Made by a program: the position numbers and the translations under genes. From Oceanicaulis sp. MMSF_3324 (GTDB lineage: Bacteria > Pseudomonadota > Alphaproteobacteria > Caulobacterales > Maricaulaceae): a stretch of 64,000 nucleotides of DNA. Below, one piece after another: positions 28,285 to 36,691 of this stretch (positions within the stretch are counted from its first letter, which is position 1; each line of letters begins with the position of its first letter). The notes under the pieces were generated by a model. The model was not told where the DNA came from, searched no databases, and saw only the letters and a list, made by a program, of their open reading frames with translations. The stretch is taken from positions 1 to 64,000 of the forward strand of contig NZ_JASHIU010000008.1 in assembly GCF_030733545.1 (NCBI RefSeq). Reading direction: 5' to 3'.

Positions 28285-28659
28285 CTAGCCCCGACGCACC
28301 ACGGCCTTCTCGCCACAGCTCGGGCGGCGGATTTCCACCGCGGTCAGGCCAGGCAATGTCTTCTCGAGCCGTTCAAACACCCAATAGGCGATGGCTTCGA
28401 GCGAGGGGTGTTCCAGCCCTTCCACATCATTGAGAAGGCGGTGATCGAGTTGCTCGCGGATCTTGTTGATCTCGGCCTCGATTTCCCAGAAATCCTTGAC
28501 CATGCCGCTCTCGGCCGCACGCGGACCGGTCAGCGTCACCGTGCCGGCAAAGGAGTGCCCGTGCATCCGCGAGAACGGATGATTGGCGTCCTTGTGCTCG
28601 AAATGGTGAGCCGCGTCGAAGGTGAAGTCCTTCGAGATTTCCAGGTGCAGATCGGTCAT
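28285..28659 (-). CDS. 6-pyruvoyl-tetrahydropterin synthase/QueD-family protein
   Basis: The 124-residue protein has the zinc-binding histidines in FDAAHHFEH and MHGHSF and the C-terminal IRRPSCGE segment of the PTPS/QueD family, which makes carboxy-tetrahydropterin for queuosine or related pterins. The catalytic cysteine expected just before the HGH motif (KCGRLHGH in E. coli QueD) is replaced: here the sequence is PFSRMHGH. ATG 28659 was chosen; a TTG at 28683 in frame is possible. Its exact reaction is uncertain. Confidence 0.75.
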   Translation of the reverse strand: MTDLHLEISKDFTFDAAHHFEHKDANHPFSRMHGHSFAGTVTLTGPRAAESGMVKDFWEIEAEINKIREQLDHRLLNDVEGLEHPSLEAIAYWVFERLEKTLPGLTAVEIRRPSCGEKAVVRRG

Positions 28660-28763
28660 GGTCAGGGTTTCATGCTCAGGCAAGGCGCGCCATATACAGG
28701 CAAAGCGTCCAAAAGAGAACCGTTCCCGGCTGTTTGTCGCAGTCCGGACCAGAGAGAAGCCCG

Positions 28764-28967
28764 ATGACCGAACCCGCCGCTCGCCCGCCGCTCACCAAAC
28801 TCACCCTTCTGCTCTGGGCCTTGCCAGTGCTTGCGGGCGTGCTTGTGCTGATCCTCAGCCTTGCGCTCCATTGGGAGCCCTGGTTCGGCTATGCCAGCAT
28901 TATTGCAGGCGGTCTTATGACCGTCATGCTCATAGGCAATCATTACAATGTCGGGCCGGACGCCTGA
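28764..28967 (+). CDS. Small two-pass membrane protein
   Basis: The 67-residue product begins MTEPAARPPLTKLTLLLWAL and has two hydrophobic helices (about 13-30 and 37-58) with a WEPWFGYAS linker. AGAGAG precedes the ATG. I do not recognise a family. It is convergent with the VOC gene, the two stops lying side by side. Confidence 0.6.
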   Translation: MTEPAARPPLTKLTLLLWALPVLAGVLVLILSLALHWEPWFGYASIIAGGLMTVMLIGNHYNVGPDA

Positions 28968-29384
28968 TCAGGCCTGGGCCTTCATCGTCACCAGCGACCA
29001 GACATGGCCATAGGGGTCGCGCACCTTGCCGTGCCGGCCGAAGAACTCTTCGGTGACATCACGGATCGAGGTGCAGCCGGCCTCGACCGCGCGGGCATGC
29101 CAGGCGTCCGCGTCGTCCACCTGCAGGCTGATCGTGAAGGTCGTGCGATCGCCCAGCGTGGGCGGCGCCACATTGCCGGTCATGGCTTCGTGTTCAGGAA
29201 ACTCGTCCGCCATGAAGATCACCCCGCCATTGATGCGCAGAGCCGCATGGCCCAGCTTGCCCTCGAACTCATAGCGTTCAGCCTCTTCCGCGCCGAAAGC
29301 CTGTTCGTAAAAGGTGATGGCCTCGATGCCGTTGCGCACGCTCAGATAGGGCACGACCGGGCTGGGTTTGGGCGTCTCACTCAT
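28968..29384 (-). CDS. VOC-superfamily (glyoxalase/PhnB-like) protein
   Basis: The 138-residue protein has the VOC pattern with VPYLSVRNGIEAITFYEQAF at the start and KVRDPYGHVWSLVT at the end, as in PhnB-like proteins. Such proteins are metal-dependent lyases, dioxygenases or resistance proteins, and the substrate here is unknown. It is divergent from rarA. Confidence 0.82.
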   Translation of the reverse strand: MSETPKPSPVVPYLSVRNGIEAITFYEQAFGAEEAERYEFEGKLGHAALRINGGVIFMADEFPEHEAMTGNVAPPTLGDRTTFTISLQVDDADAWHARAVEAGCTSIRDVTEEFFGRHGKVRDPYGHVWSLVTMKAQA

Positions 29385-29446
29385 GTCTGCGCTCCGCTGG
29401 GGTGAACATTTGCGAACACCGGCCAGCTTAGCCCATAGTCCCGGCC

Positions 29447-30763
29447 ATGAGCGATCTGTTTTCTTCCGCCGGTCTTGAGACCGAAGCGCCGCGCCCGCTG
29501 GCCGACCGTTTGCGTCCGCAAGCCCTCGAAGAGGTGGTGGGCCAGGACCATGTGCTGGGCCCGGAGGGACCGCTGGGGCGCATGCTCGCGCAGGGGCGTC
29601 TGTCGTCCCTGATCCTGTGGGGGCCGCCGGGGGTGGGCAAGACCACCATTGCGCGCCTCCTGGCTGAAAAGGCGGGGCTCGAGTTTGACGCCATCTCGGC
29701 GGTGTTCTCCGGCGTCGCCGATCTCAAGAAGGCGTTTGATCGCGCCCGCGCCCGGCGTCAGGCGGGACGAGGCACGCTGTTGTTCGTGGACGAGATCCAC
29801 CGCTTCAACCGCGCCCAGCAGGATGGCTTTTTGCCGGTCGCGGAGGAGGGGATCATCACCCTTGTGGGCGCCACCACGGAAAACCCCAGTTTCGAGCTGA
29901 ACGCCGCTTTGCTGTCGCGCTGTCAGGTGATGGTGCTCAAACGGCTCGACGCCGAGGCGTTGGAGAAACTCCTCAAGCGCGCCGAGGCCGAGGAGGGCGC
30001 GTCACTGCCGCTCACCGAAGAGGCGCGCGAAGGCCTGATCGCCATGGCCGATGGCGATGGCCGCTATATGCTCAATCTGGCTGAAGAGCTGATTGCGCTG
30101 AAGCCCGAGACGCCGCTCGACCTCAAGGACCTCTCCTCGGTGTTGCAAAAGCGCGCCCCGGTCTACGACAAGGACCGCGAGGAGCATTACAACCTCATCT
30201 CCGCATTGCATAAATCGGTGCGCGGTTCGGATCCGGATGCGGCGCTTTACTGGCTGGCGCGCATGCTGAGCGCGGGCGAGGACCCGCTCTATCTGGCGCG
30301 CCGCATCGTGCGCATGGCGAATGAGGAGATCGGCCTGGCTGATCCCGGCGCCGTGCATGCCGCGCTGGCGGCCAAGGATGTCTATGAGTTTCTGGGCAGT
30401 CCGGAAGGCGATCTGGCGCTGGCCCAGGCCGTGGTCCACATCGCTTGCGCACCCAAATCCAACGCGGTCTACACCGCCTGGAAAGCCGCCCTGCGCACCG
30501 CCAAGGGCACAGGCTCCTTGATGCCGCCCGCCCATATCCTCAACGCCCCCACCAAGCTCATGAAAGAGGTGGGCTATGGCAAGGGATATGAGTATGACCA
30601 CGATGTGGAAGGCGGTGTCTCGGGCCAGAACTATTTCCCTACCGAGATGGGCAAGCCGCCGACTTTCTACGAGCCCAAAACCCAGGGCCGCGAAGCGGCG
30701 CTCTTGGAACGGCTGGAACGATTTCGCGCGGTGAGGGCGGATCGGGCCAAGCGCGGGGATTGA
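29447..30763 (+). CDS. rarA: Replication-associated recombination protein A (AAA+ ATPase)
   Basis: RarA (MgsA) acts at stalled replication forks. The 438-residue protein has Walker [10 protein letters not shown] at 59-67, Walker [11 protein letters not shown] at 111-120, sensor [12 protein letters not shown] and the C-terminal tetramerisation domain with [17 protein letters not shown]. Full length. Confidence 0.95.
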   Translation: MSDLFSSAGLETEAPRPLADRLRPQALEEVVGQDHVLGPEGPLGRMLAQGRLSSLILWGPPGVGKTTIARLLAEKAGLEFDAISAVFSGVADLKKAFDRARARRQAGRGTLLFVDEIHRFNRAQQDGFLPVAEEGIITLVGATTENPSFELNAALLSRCQVMVLKRLDAEALEKLLKRAEAEEGASLPLTEEAREGLIAMADGDGRYMLNLAEELIALKPETPLDLKDLSSVLQKRAPVYDKDREEHYNLISALHKSVRGSDPDAALYWLARMLSAGEDPLYLARRIVRMANEEIGLADPGAVHAALAAKDVYEFLGSPEGDLALAQAVVHIACAPKSNAVYTAWKAALRTAKGTGSLMPPAHILNAPTKLMKEVGYGKGYEYDHDVEGGVSGQNYFPTEMGKPPTFYEPKTQGREAALLERLERFRAVRADRAKRGD

Positions 30764-30843
30764 CGCTTTTCTCACCCTCGCAAGCCATCCCCACCGCCTG
30801 ATCCTCTTGCGCCTTCGCGCTTGCGCGCCTAACCCTGCAGCCG

Positions 30844-31230
30844 ATGCAACATGTGCTTCTCATAGCGCTGGGCGGCGCGCTGGGCGCGGTGTCCCGGCAT
30901 TTCGTCAATCAGGCGGGCCTCAGGCTCATCGGGCCCGAATGGCCGTACGGCACGTTCACGGTGAATGTGCTGGGCTGTCTGATGATGGGGCTTCTGGTGG
31001 GCTGGCTGGCCAGTGCGGGCCGGCCTGATGCTACCGAGCTGCGCTATGCGCTGGGCGTCGGGTTTCTGGGCGCGTTCACGACCATGAGCGCCTTTTCCCT
31101 CGACGTCATGGTGATGGTGGAGCGCAAGACTTATGTGATGGCCGCGATCTATGCCGGCGGCACGCTGATGGCCTCCATGGCCGCCGTGCTGGCCGGTCTG
31201 ATCCTGGCGCGAAAGGTGTTTGCCGCATGA
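30844..31230 (+). CDS. crcB: Fluoride channel CrcB/Fluc
   Basis: This 128-residue protein has four membrane segments and the Fluc motifs GGALGAVSRHFVNQ, GTFTVNVLGC and GFLGAFTTMSAFSLD. It exports fluoride as an antiparallel dimer. No fluoride riboswitch is visible in the 80 bp upstream. Its stop overlaps rluC by ATGA, the first of three such overlaps in this operon. Confidence 0.94.
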   Translation: MQHVLLIALGGALGAVSRHFVNQAGLRLIGPEWPYGTFTVNVLGCLMMGLLVGWLASAGRPDATELRYALGVGFLGAFTTMSAFSLDVMVMVERKTYVMAAIYAGGTLMASMAAVLAGLILARKVFAA

Positions 31231-32204
31231 GCGGAGTTCAGACCAAGGAAGTCACCCGCGATGAAGACGAGATGCGCGTCGATCGCTGGTTCAAGAAGCA
31301 TTTCCCCCATGTCAGCCATGGCATGATCGAGAAATTGCTGCGCAAGGGCCAGATCCGCGTGGATGGCGGCCGGGCCAAGGGCAATCAGCGCCTGAGCGCA
31401 GGCCAGGCCGTGCGCGTGCCGCCCATGCCTGACGCCAGCGACAAGCCCGATGAGGGCTCGATCTCGCGTCAGGATGCGCAGTTCGTGCGCTCGCTGGTGA
31501 TCTATGAAGACAAGCAGATGATCGCGCTGAACAAGCCGCCGGGACTGGCGGTGCAGGGCGGCTCGAAGGTGACGATGCACCTTGATCATTTGCTGCAGGC
31601 GTTCGGCAAGGGCGATCAGAAACCCAAGCTGGTGCACCGGCTCGACAAGGACACCTCCGGTGTTCTGGTGGTGGCCAAGACGGCGCAGAGTGCGAAGAAG
31701 TTGTCACGCCTGTTCCAGACCCGCGATGTGAAGAAGACCTATTGGGCGATCTGCCTGGGTCTGCCGGCGCCGCGGGCGGGCGAGATCAAGGGCTTCATGA
31801 AAAAGGCCATGGAAGGCGATCGCGAGCTGATGGTCGGCGCCCGCCATGGCGAGGACGGCGCCCAGCACGCGCTGACCCGCTATGCCGTGGCCGACAATGC
31901 CGGCGCGCGGGCGAGCTGGGTCGTGCTGCGGCCCGAGACCGGACGTACCCACCAGCTGCGCGTGCACATGCAGGCCATGGGGCATTCCATCTATGGCGAC
32001 GGCAAATACACCTGCGACTATCCCGACCCCGAGGGCCTGTCGCGCAAGCTGCACCTGCATGCGCGCAAGATCGAGATCCCGCGCGAGGGCCAGAAGCCCC
32101 TGGTGATCGAGGCGGACCTGCCCAAGCACATGGCCGACAGTTTTGACGCGCTGGGATTCAACCCCTCCGACAATCTGATGCTGGTCGAGGAGGCGCTGGA
32201 ATGA
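31227..32204 (+). CDS. rluC: RluC/RluD-family 23S rRNA pseudouridine synthase
   Basis: The 325-residue protein has an N-terminal S4 RNA-binding domain (VDRWFKKHFPHVSHGMIEKL) and the catalytic KLVHRLDKDTSGVLVV motif with the essential aspartate. The RPETGRTHQLRVHMQAMGH motif is also present. It modifies uridines of 23S rRNA. The choice of RluC over RluD rests on general similarity. Overlaps both neighbours by 4 bases. Confidence 0.88.
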   Translation: MSGVQTKEVTRDEDEMRVDRWFKKHFPHVSHGMIEKLLRKGQIRVDGGRAKGNQRLSAGQAVRVPPMPDASDKPDEGSISRQDAQFVRSLVIYEDKQMIALNKPPGLAVQGGSKVTMHLDHLLQAFGKGDQKPKLVHRLDKDTSGVLVVAKTAQSAKKLSRLFQTRDVKKTYWAICLGLPAPRAGEIKGFMKKAMEGDRELMVGARHGEDGAQHALTRYAVADNAGARASWVVLRPETGRTHQLRVHMQAMGHSIYGDGKYTCDYPDPEGLSRKLHLHARKIEIPREGQKPLVIEADLPKHMADSFDALGFNPSDNLMLVEEALE

Positions 32205-32890
32205 GCGAACTCAAGCTCGCCGTCTTTGATGTGGACGGCACGCTGGTCGATAGCCGCGAGGTGATCCACCGCGCCATGACCCGCGCCTTTGATCGCGCCG
32301 GTCTGGGCGAGATCGCCTATGACAAGGTGCGCATGATTGTCGGGCTGGAGCTGACCGAGGCCGTTCTGCGTCTGGCGCCGCCGGACTATCCGGCCGAGCG
32401 GATCCCCGAGCTGGCCAATTTCTACAAGCAGGCCTTTGTGGAGATGCGCGCCCAGGACGGGTTCTCCGAGCCGCTTTATGATGGCGCGCGCGAAACCGTG
32501 GAGCGGCTGGCCGATGAAGGCTGGCTTCTGGGCGTGGCGACCGGCAAGGCGCGGCGCGGGCTCGACATCGTGTTCGAGCATCATGATCTGCACAAATACT
32601 TCCAGACCTTCCAGACCGTGGATGGCGGGGCGGGCAAGCCCGATCCGCGCATGGTGCTCGACGCCATGAAGGAGACCGGCGTGGACGCCCATCGCACCGT
32701 CATGATCGGCGACACCAGCTGGGACATGCTGATGGCGCGGGCGGCCAACACCCATGCGCTGGGGGTGAGCTGGGGCTTCCATACGCCTGAGGAAATCGCC
32801 GAGGGCGGGGCCCATTCCATCCACGATGAATTTGACTGCCTGAATACGGCGCTCGACGCCTTTGGCGAAAACGGAGTGAGCGCCGCATGA
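32201..32890 (+). CDS. HAD-superfamily hydrolase (phosphoglycolate-phosphatase-like)
   Basis: The 229-residue protein shows HAD motif I FDVDGTLVDS at 8-17, motif II ATGKARRG and motif III/IV KPDPRMVLDA with IGDTSWDM. A helical cap lies between. It is probably a phosphatase of the Gph type, but the substrate is unknown. Coupled by ATGA overlaps to rluC and the ATP12 gene. Confidence 0.88.
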   Translation: MSELKLAVFDVDGTLVDSREVIHRAMTRAFDRAGLGEIAYDKVRMIVGLELTEAVLRLAPPDYPAERIPELANFYKQAFVEMRAQDGFSEPLYDGARETVERLADEGWLLGVATGKARRGLDIVFEHHDLHKYFQTFQTVDGGAGKPDPRMVLDAMKETGVDAHRTVMIGDTSWDMLMARAANTHALGVSWGFHTPEEIAEGGAHSIHDEFDCLNTALDAFGENGVSAA

Positions 32891-33627
32891 GCATGTCCAA
32901 GGCGAAAGCCGAAAACCGTGAACTGCCCAAACGCTTCTACAAAGAGGTGAGCCTGCAGCCAGGCGAGGGCGGCTGGTCCGTGCTGCTCGATGGCCGACCG
33001 GTGAAGACCCCGGCCAAGCGGGCCCTGCAGGTGCCGTCTGAAACCCTGGCGACCGCGCTGGCCGCTGAATGGGCGGCGCAGGAGACGGTGATTGATCCGT
33101 TCACCATGCCGATCACCCGCATTCTGCATGTGGCGCTCGACCGGATGGAAGCGGTGCGTGAAGGCGCCGCCGAGGAAGTGGCGAATTTCGGTCGCACGGA
33201 CCTTTTGAGCCATCGCGCGGATGACAGCCAGCTGGCCGCCCGCCAGGCCGAGCTGTGGGACCCGTATCTGGACTGGGCGAAGACCGCGCTTGATGCGCCG
33301 CTCAACGCCGCCGCGACCGTGCTGGCGCTGGAACAGCCTGAAAGCTCTATTGACGCATTGAAAGCCCGCGCGCTGGCCCAGGATGATCTGCGCCTGACGG
33401 CGCTGGTCAGCGTGACGCCCATTCTGGGCTCGGCGATCCTGGCGTTTGCGCTGCTTGAAGGCGAGGCGGATGCAGACGCTGTCTGGAAAGCTGCGCGGGT
33501 GGATGACGACTATCAGACCGAGCGCTGGGGTGAGGATGCGGAAGCGGCGGAAGCCGCCGCCAATCGCAAACGCGACCTCAAGGCGTGTGAAACCGTGATG
33601 CGGGCGCTGGATGATGCCGGGGTGTAA
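32887..33627 (+). CDS. ATP12-family F1-ATPase assembly chaperone
   Basis: The 246-residue product matches the ATP12 family: RFYKEVSLQPGEGGWSVLLD, DGRPVKTPAKRALQVPS and AAEWAAQETVIDPFTMPITR. In mitochondria ATP12 helps the F1 alpha subunit assemble. Its presence is typical of alphaproteobacteria. Last gene in the crcB-rluC-HAD operon. Confidence 0.92.
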   Translation: MSMSKAKAENRELPKRFYKEVSLQPGEGGWSVLLDGRPVKTPAKRALQVPSETLATALAAEWAAQETVIDPFTMPITRILHVALDRMEAVREGAAEEVANFGRTDLLSHRADDSQLAARQAELWDPYLDWAKTALDAPLNAAATVLALEQPESSIDALKARALAQDDLRLTALVSVTPILGSAILAFALLEGEADADAVWKAARVDDDYQTERWGEDAEAAEAAANRKRDLKACETVMRALDDAGV

Positions 33628-33720
33628 GCTGGATGCTCTGGCCTCATCCACAATTTGCCCCCATCACCAAACCGGTGCTAGCAAGCTCATAACGAACAAA
33701 AATCTTGGGAGTGAAGGCTG

Positions 33721-35253
33721 ATGAAAGCCGTCCTGGAACAGCTCGACGCGAAACGTGAAGCGGCCCGCATGGGCGGGGGTGAAGCCCGCATCAAGGCCCA
33801 GCATGAAAAGGGCAAGCTGAGCGCGCGCGAGCGTCTGGACGTGCTGCTGGACGCGGGCAGCTTTGAAGAAATCGACATGTTCGTCGAGCACGACTGCACC
33901 GAGTTCGGCATGGCCGACAAGAAGATTCCCGGCGACGGGGTGGTGACCGGTTCGGGCACGATCAATGGTCGCCTCGTCTACGTCTTCGCCAAGGATTTCA
34001 CCGTGTTCGGCGGATCGCTGTCCGCCGCCCATGCCCGCAAGATCTGCAAGGTGCAGGATGCGGCCCTGAAGAACGGCGCGCCGATCATCGGCCTGTTTGA
34101 CGCCGGTGGCGCCCGCATCCAGGAAGGCGTGGATGCGCTGGGCGGCTATGCCGAGATCTTCCAGCGCAACACGCTGGCTTCGGGCGTGATCCCGCAGATC
34201 TCCGTCATCATGGGCCCGTGCGCGGGCGGCGACGTCTACTCGCCCGCCATCACCGACTTCATCTTCATGGTGAAGGACACCTCCTACATGTATGTGACGG
34301 GGCCGGACGTGGTGAAAACCGTCACCAACGAGGTCGTCACCCATGAAGAGCTGGGCGGGGCATCCGTCCACGCCAAGAAGTCCGGCGTCGCCGAGGGCGC
34401 GTTCGAGAACGATATCGAGGCGCTGGTCCAGGTGCGTCGCCTGATCGACTTCCTGCCAGCCTCCAACCGTGAGAAGCCGCCGCTCCGTGAAGTCTTCGAT
34501 GCGCCGGACCGCGCCGAGCCGAGCCTTGATACGCTGGTCCCGCCGAACCCGAACAAGCCCTATGATATCAAGGAATTGATCGAGAAGGTGGCCGATGAGG
34601 GCGATTTCTATGAAATCGCACCCGATTACGCGACCAATATCGTGGTGGGCTTTGGCCGGCTGGAAGGCCAGACCGTGGGCTTCGTCGCCAACCAGCCGCT
34701 CTCGCTGGCGGGCGTGCTCGACATTGACGCGTCGAAGAAGGCCGCGCGTTTCGTGCGCTTCTGCGACGCCTTTGAAATTCCGCTGATCACCTTTGTGGAC
34801 GTGCCGGGCTTCCTTCCGGGCACCAAGCAGGAATATGGCGGGCTGATCAAGCATGGCGCGAAACTGCTGTTCGCCTATGCCGAAGCCACTGTGCCCAAGC
34901 TCACCGTCATCACCCGCAAGGCCTATGGCGGCGCCTATGACGTGATGGCGTCCAAGCATTTGCGCGGCGATATCAATTATGCCTGGCCGAGCGCGGAGAT
35001 CGCGGTGATGGGCGCCAAGGGCGCCGCGGAAATCATCCACCGCAAGGATCTGGGCGATGAGGCCAAGATGGCCGAACACACCAAGGCCTATGAAGACCGC
35101 TTTGCGAACCCGTTCGTGGCGGCCTCACGCGGCTTCCTCGATGATGTGATCCAGCCCCACAACACCCGCCATCGCCTGATCAAGGCCCTGCGCACCCTGC
35201 GCAACAAGGAACTCACCAATCCCTGGAAGAAGCACGACAATATTCCGCTTTAG
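33721..35253 (+). CDS. pccB: Propionyl-CoA carboxylase beta chain
   Basis: The 510-residue carboxyltransferase subunit moves CO2 from biotin to propionyl-CoA. Family motifs include [40 protein letters not shown] and [14 protein letters not shown] followed by [15 protein letters not shown]. The biotin-bearing alpha chain is not in the window. The next gene, 9 bp on, is compositionally foreign. Confidence 0.93.
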   Translation: MKAVLEQLDAKREAARMGGGEARIKAQHEKGKLSARERLDVLLDAGSFEEIDMFVEHDCTEFGMADKKIPGDGVVTGSGTINGRLVYVFAKDFTVFGGSLSAAHARKICKVQDAALKNGAPIIGLFDAGGARIQEGVDALGGYAEIFQRNTLASGVIPQISVIMGPCAGGDVYSPAITDFIFMVKDTSYMYVTGPDVVKTVTNEVVTHEELGGASVHAKKSGVAEGAFENDIEALVQVRRLIDFLPASNREKPPLREVFDAPDRAEPSLDTLVPPNPNKPYDIKELIEKVADEGDFYEIAPDYATNIVVGFGRLEGQTVGFVANQPLSLAGVLDIDASKKAARFVRFCDAFEIPLITFVDVPGFLPGTKQEYGGLIKHGAKLLFAYAEATVPKLTVITRKAYGGAYDVMASKHLRGDINYAWPSAEIAVMGAKGAAEIIHRKDLGDEAKMAEHTKAYEDRFANPFVAASRGFLDDVIQPHNTRHRLIKALRTLRNKELTNPWKKHDNIPL

Positions 35254-35262
35254 GGGGATGAA

Positions 35263-36051
35263 ATGAGCGTTCCGTCCGCTGATAAACAGTCATTTACTTG
35301 CCCCCATTGCGGAGCACTAGCTCATCAAACTTGGTTTGATTGCTTCGCTGCAAGTCGTCCTAAAGGAGAAGAGGGGCTTCCTGTTTTCTATGACTTAGAA
35401 AAGGTGGAGAAGGCCATTTCTGAGATTAAAGAAGGGGAAATGAGTGAAGCTGATCTTGCTAGCTTTGGCCTTGCCAAGCTTGCTGCTCAAGGTGATGTGG
35501 TATTGTGGAATCGTGGAGCCAATTTATACGCCCGTGAGGTAAAAAACCTAAATATTTCACAGTGCTTTAGCTGCGATAAGTTTGTCGTTTGGGTCAACGC
35601 AAAACAATATTGGCCACACCCTGAATATGAAATACCTCCCGCCTCTAACATGCCGACAACGGTATTAGATAATTATAGTGAAGCTAGGCTAATTTATAAA
35701 GATTCTCCGCGAGCGGCATGTGCATTACTACGCTCTGCGATTGAGTGCCTATGCAACGAAATAAATGGCAAAAACCAGAGTGTTTTTGAGGGTATCGGTC
35801 AGCTCGTAAAAGCTGGCTTAGATTCTAAAATTCAAAAAGCATTAGATGTAGTTCGAGTAACAGGAAATAATGCCATTCATCCTGGTACTATGAGTTCTGA
35901 AGATAGTTTAGATACTGCGATCAGGCTCTTTAAGTTGGTTAATATAATTGTTGAAAAGCTCATTAATGAGCCAGTTGAGATCGATAGCCTCTTCGAGGGT
36001 TTAGGTGATGGTCAGAAAGAGGCTATCGCGAGGCGTGACAACCGAGAGTGA
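35263..36051 (+). CDS. DUF4145-domain protein, AT-rich, probably acquired
   Basis: The 262-residue protein has two CxxC pairs (Cys13/16 in TCPHC, Cys101/104 in CFSCD) that could form a zinc ribbon, then a DUF4145-like helical domain (about 140-235: ARLIYKDSPRAACALLRSAI, then RVTGNNAIHPG). DUF4145 also occurs at the end of some restriction subunits, but alone its role is unknown. Codons such as TTA, ATA and AAA are frequent, unlike neighbours, suggesting transfer. GGGGGA precedes the start. Confidence 0.78.
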   Translation: MSVPSADKQSFTCPHCGALAHQTWFDCFAASRPKGEEGLPVFYDLEKVEKAISEIKEGEMSEADLASFGLAKLAAQGDVVLWNRGANLYAREVKNLNISQCFSCDKFVVWVNAKQYWPHPEYEIPPASNMPTTVLDNYSEARLIYKDSPRAACALLRSAIECLCNEINGKNQSVFEGIGQLVKAGLDSKIQKALDVVRVTGNNAIHPGTMSSEDSLDTAIRLFKLVNIIVEKLINEPVEIDSLFEGLGDGQKEAIARRDNRE

Positions 36052-36348
36052 ATCCGACTTATCCTCCCCCACCCAAACCACGGCTATCCTGCAGCTCTCC
36101 CCGGTGAGAGGGCGGATCGCGACCGCTGGTGTTGGACGGGGAGCGGCGGTGCAGGCCGTCGGTGACGCCTTGAGTGTGACAGGGCTTCGCCAGCGTCGGG
36201 AAGGCCGGTTCGCGCTTACCCTTTGCTTTTAACACACACTCCGAGCCGGTTTTCCCGCGTTCGCCCCCTCAGCCCTTTAGGCGTGAGGCGTTTTGGCGTG
36301 TGTGGATGCCGTGACTTTAGATGTATGGCGCTAATGCGGGTGCGCGTC

Positions 36349-36373
36349 CCTCTCCCATCTTTGAGGGGAGAGG
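36349..36373. repeat. Extragenic palindrome, CT/GA-rich type, copy 1
   Basis: CCTCTCCC (36349-36356) and GGGAGAGG (36366-36373) form an 8-bp stem. The flanking GGTGAGGGG matches, in inverse order, the CCCCTCACC beside copy 2, showing that the copies belong to one family in inverted orientation. Confidence 0.65.
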
Positions 36374-36442
36374 ACAGGTGAGGGGTGTACTGCGTTTCAG
36401 TTTTCACGGGTTGAGCGGATTGAGGCGGACCCCCTCACCCAA

Positions 36443-36470
36443 CCTCTCCCCCTTGATCAAGGGGGAGAGG
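36443..36470. repeat. Extragenic palindrome, CT/GA-rich type, copy 2
   Basis: A 28-bp perfect palindrome with arms CCTCTCCCCCTTGA and TCAAGGGGGAGAGG. It is preceded by CCCCTCACC. The pair of copies is typical of small dispersed repeats in proteobacteria. Confidence 0.8.
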
Positions 36471-36489
36471 GGCTTTGCGTTTGCGCAAT

Positions 36490-36586
36490 GTCATCCCGGA
36501 CGCGAAGCGAGCCGGGATCTACTGGAATCGCTTTGTTCTGATTACAGAGACGCTGTCACCAGATCCCGGATCAGGTCCGGGATGAC
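36490..36586. repeat. Paired inverted repeats of the GTCATCCCGG family
   Basis: Two hairpins in opposite orientation (ATCCCGG/CCGGGAT at 36493-36518 and ATCCCGGA/TCCGGGAT at 36563-36583) bracket about 45 bp. The outer ends GTCATCCCGGA and TCCGGGATGAC are inverted copies, so the whole 97-bp unit has terminal inverted repeats. Confidence 0.75.
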
Positions 36587-36627
36587 GATGAAGGGGCGGG
36601 AGCAGCGAAAACTATAGGCCCTCGACA

Positions 36628-36648
36628 TGGCAAGGCTTGTCCTTGCCA
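36628..36648. repeat. Extragenic hairpin
   Basis: TGGCAAGG (36628-36635) and CCTTGCCA (36641-36648) form a perfect 8-bp stem with loop CTTGT. It directly precedes another GATGACGGGG-type repeat. Confidence 0.6.
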
Positions 36649-36650
36649 TC

Positions 36651-36682
36651 TGATCCCAAGATCAGGCCCTGGGATGACGGGG
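36651..36682. repeat. Diverged GGGATGAC repeat
   Basis: TGATCCCAAGATCAGGCC then CTGGGATGACGGGG resembles the repeat halves at 36561-36586 and 28188-28227. It ends close to the rnd stop codon. Confidence 0.5.
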
Positions 36683-36691
36683 CGGAAACCG

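Larger units (their letters stand above)
36052..36691. other. Non-coding region rich in palindromic repeats
   Basis: This 640-bp stretch holds no credible gene. Its second half carries five extragenic palindromic elements (36349-36373, 36443-36470, 36490-36586, 36628-36648, 36651-36682). The first half, up to about 36340, shows no clear feature and could be a decayed remnant. Confidence 0.65.

Noticed and set aside
30764-30843. Fluoride riboswitch before crcB
   Set aside because: The conserved crcB-motif core is not present in the 80-bp gap.
36005-36232. 75-codon plus-strand frame after the DUF4145 gene
   Set aside because: It overlaps the DUF4145 end in another frame and runs into repeat-containing non-coding DNA without a recognisable product.
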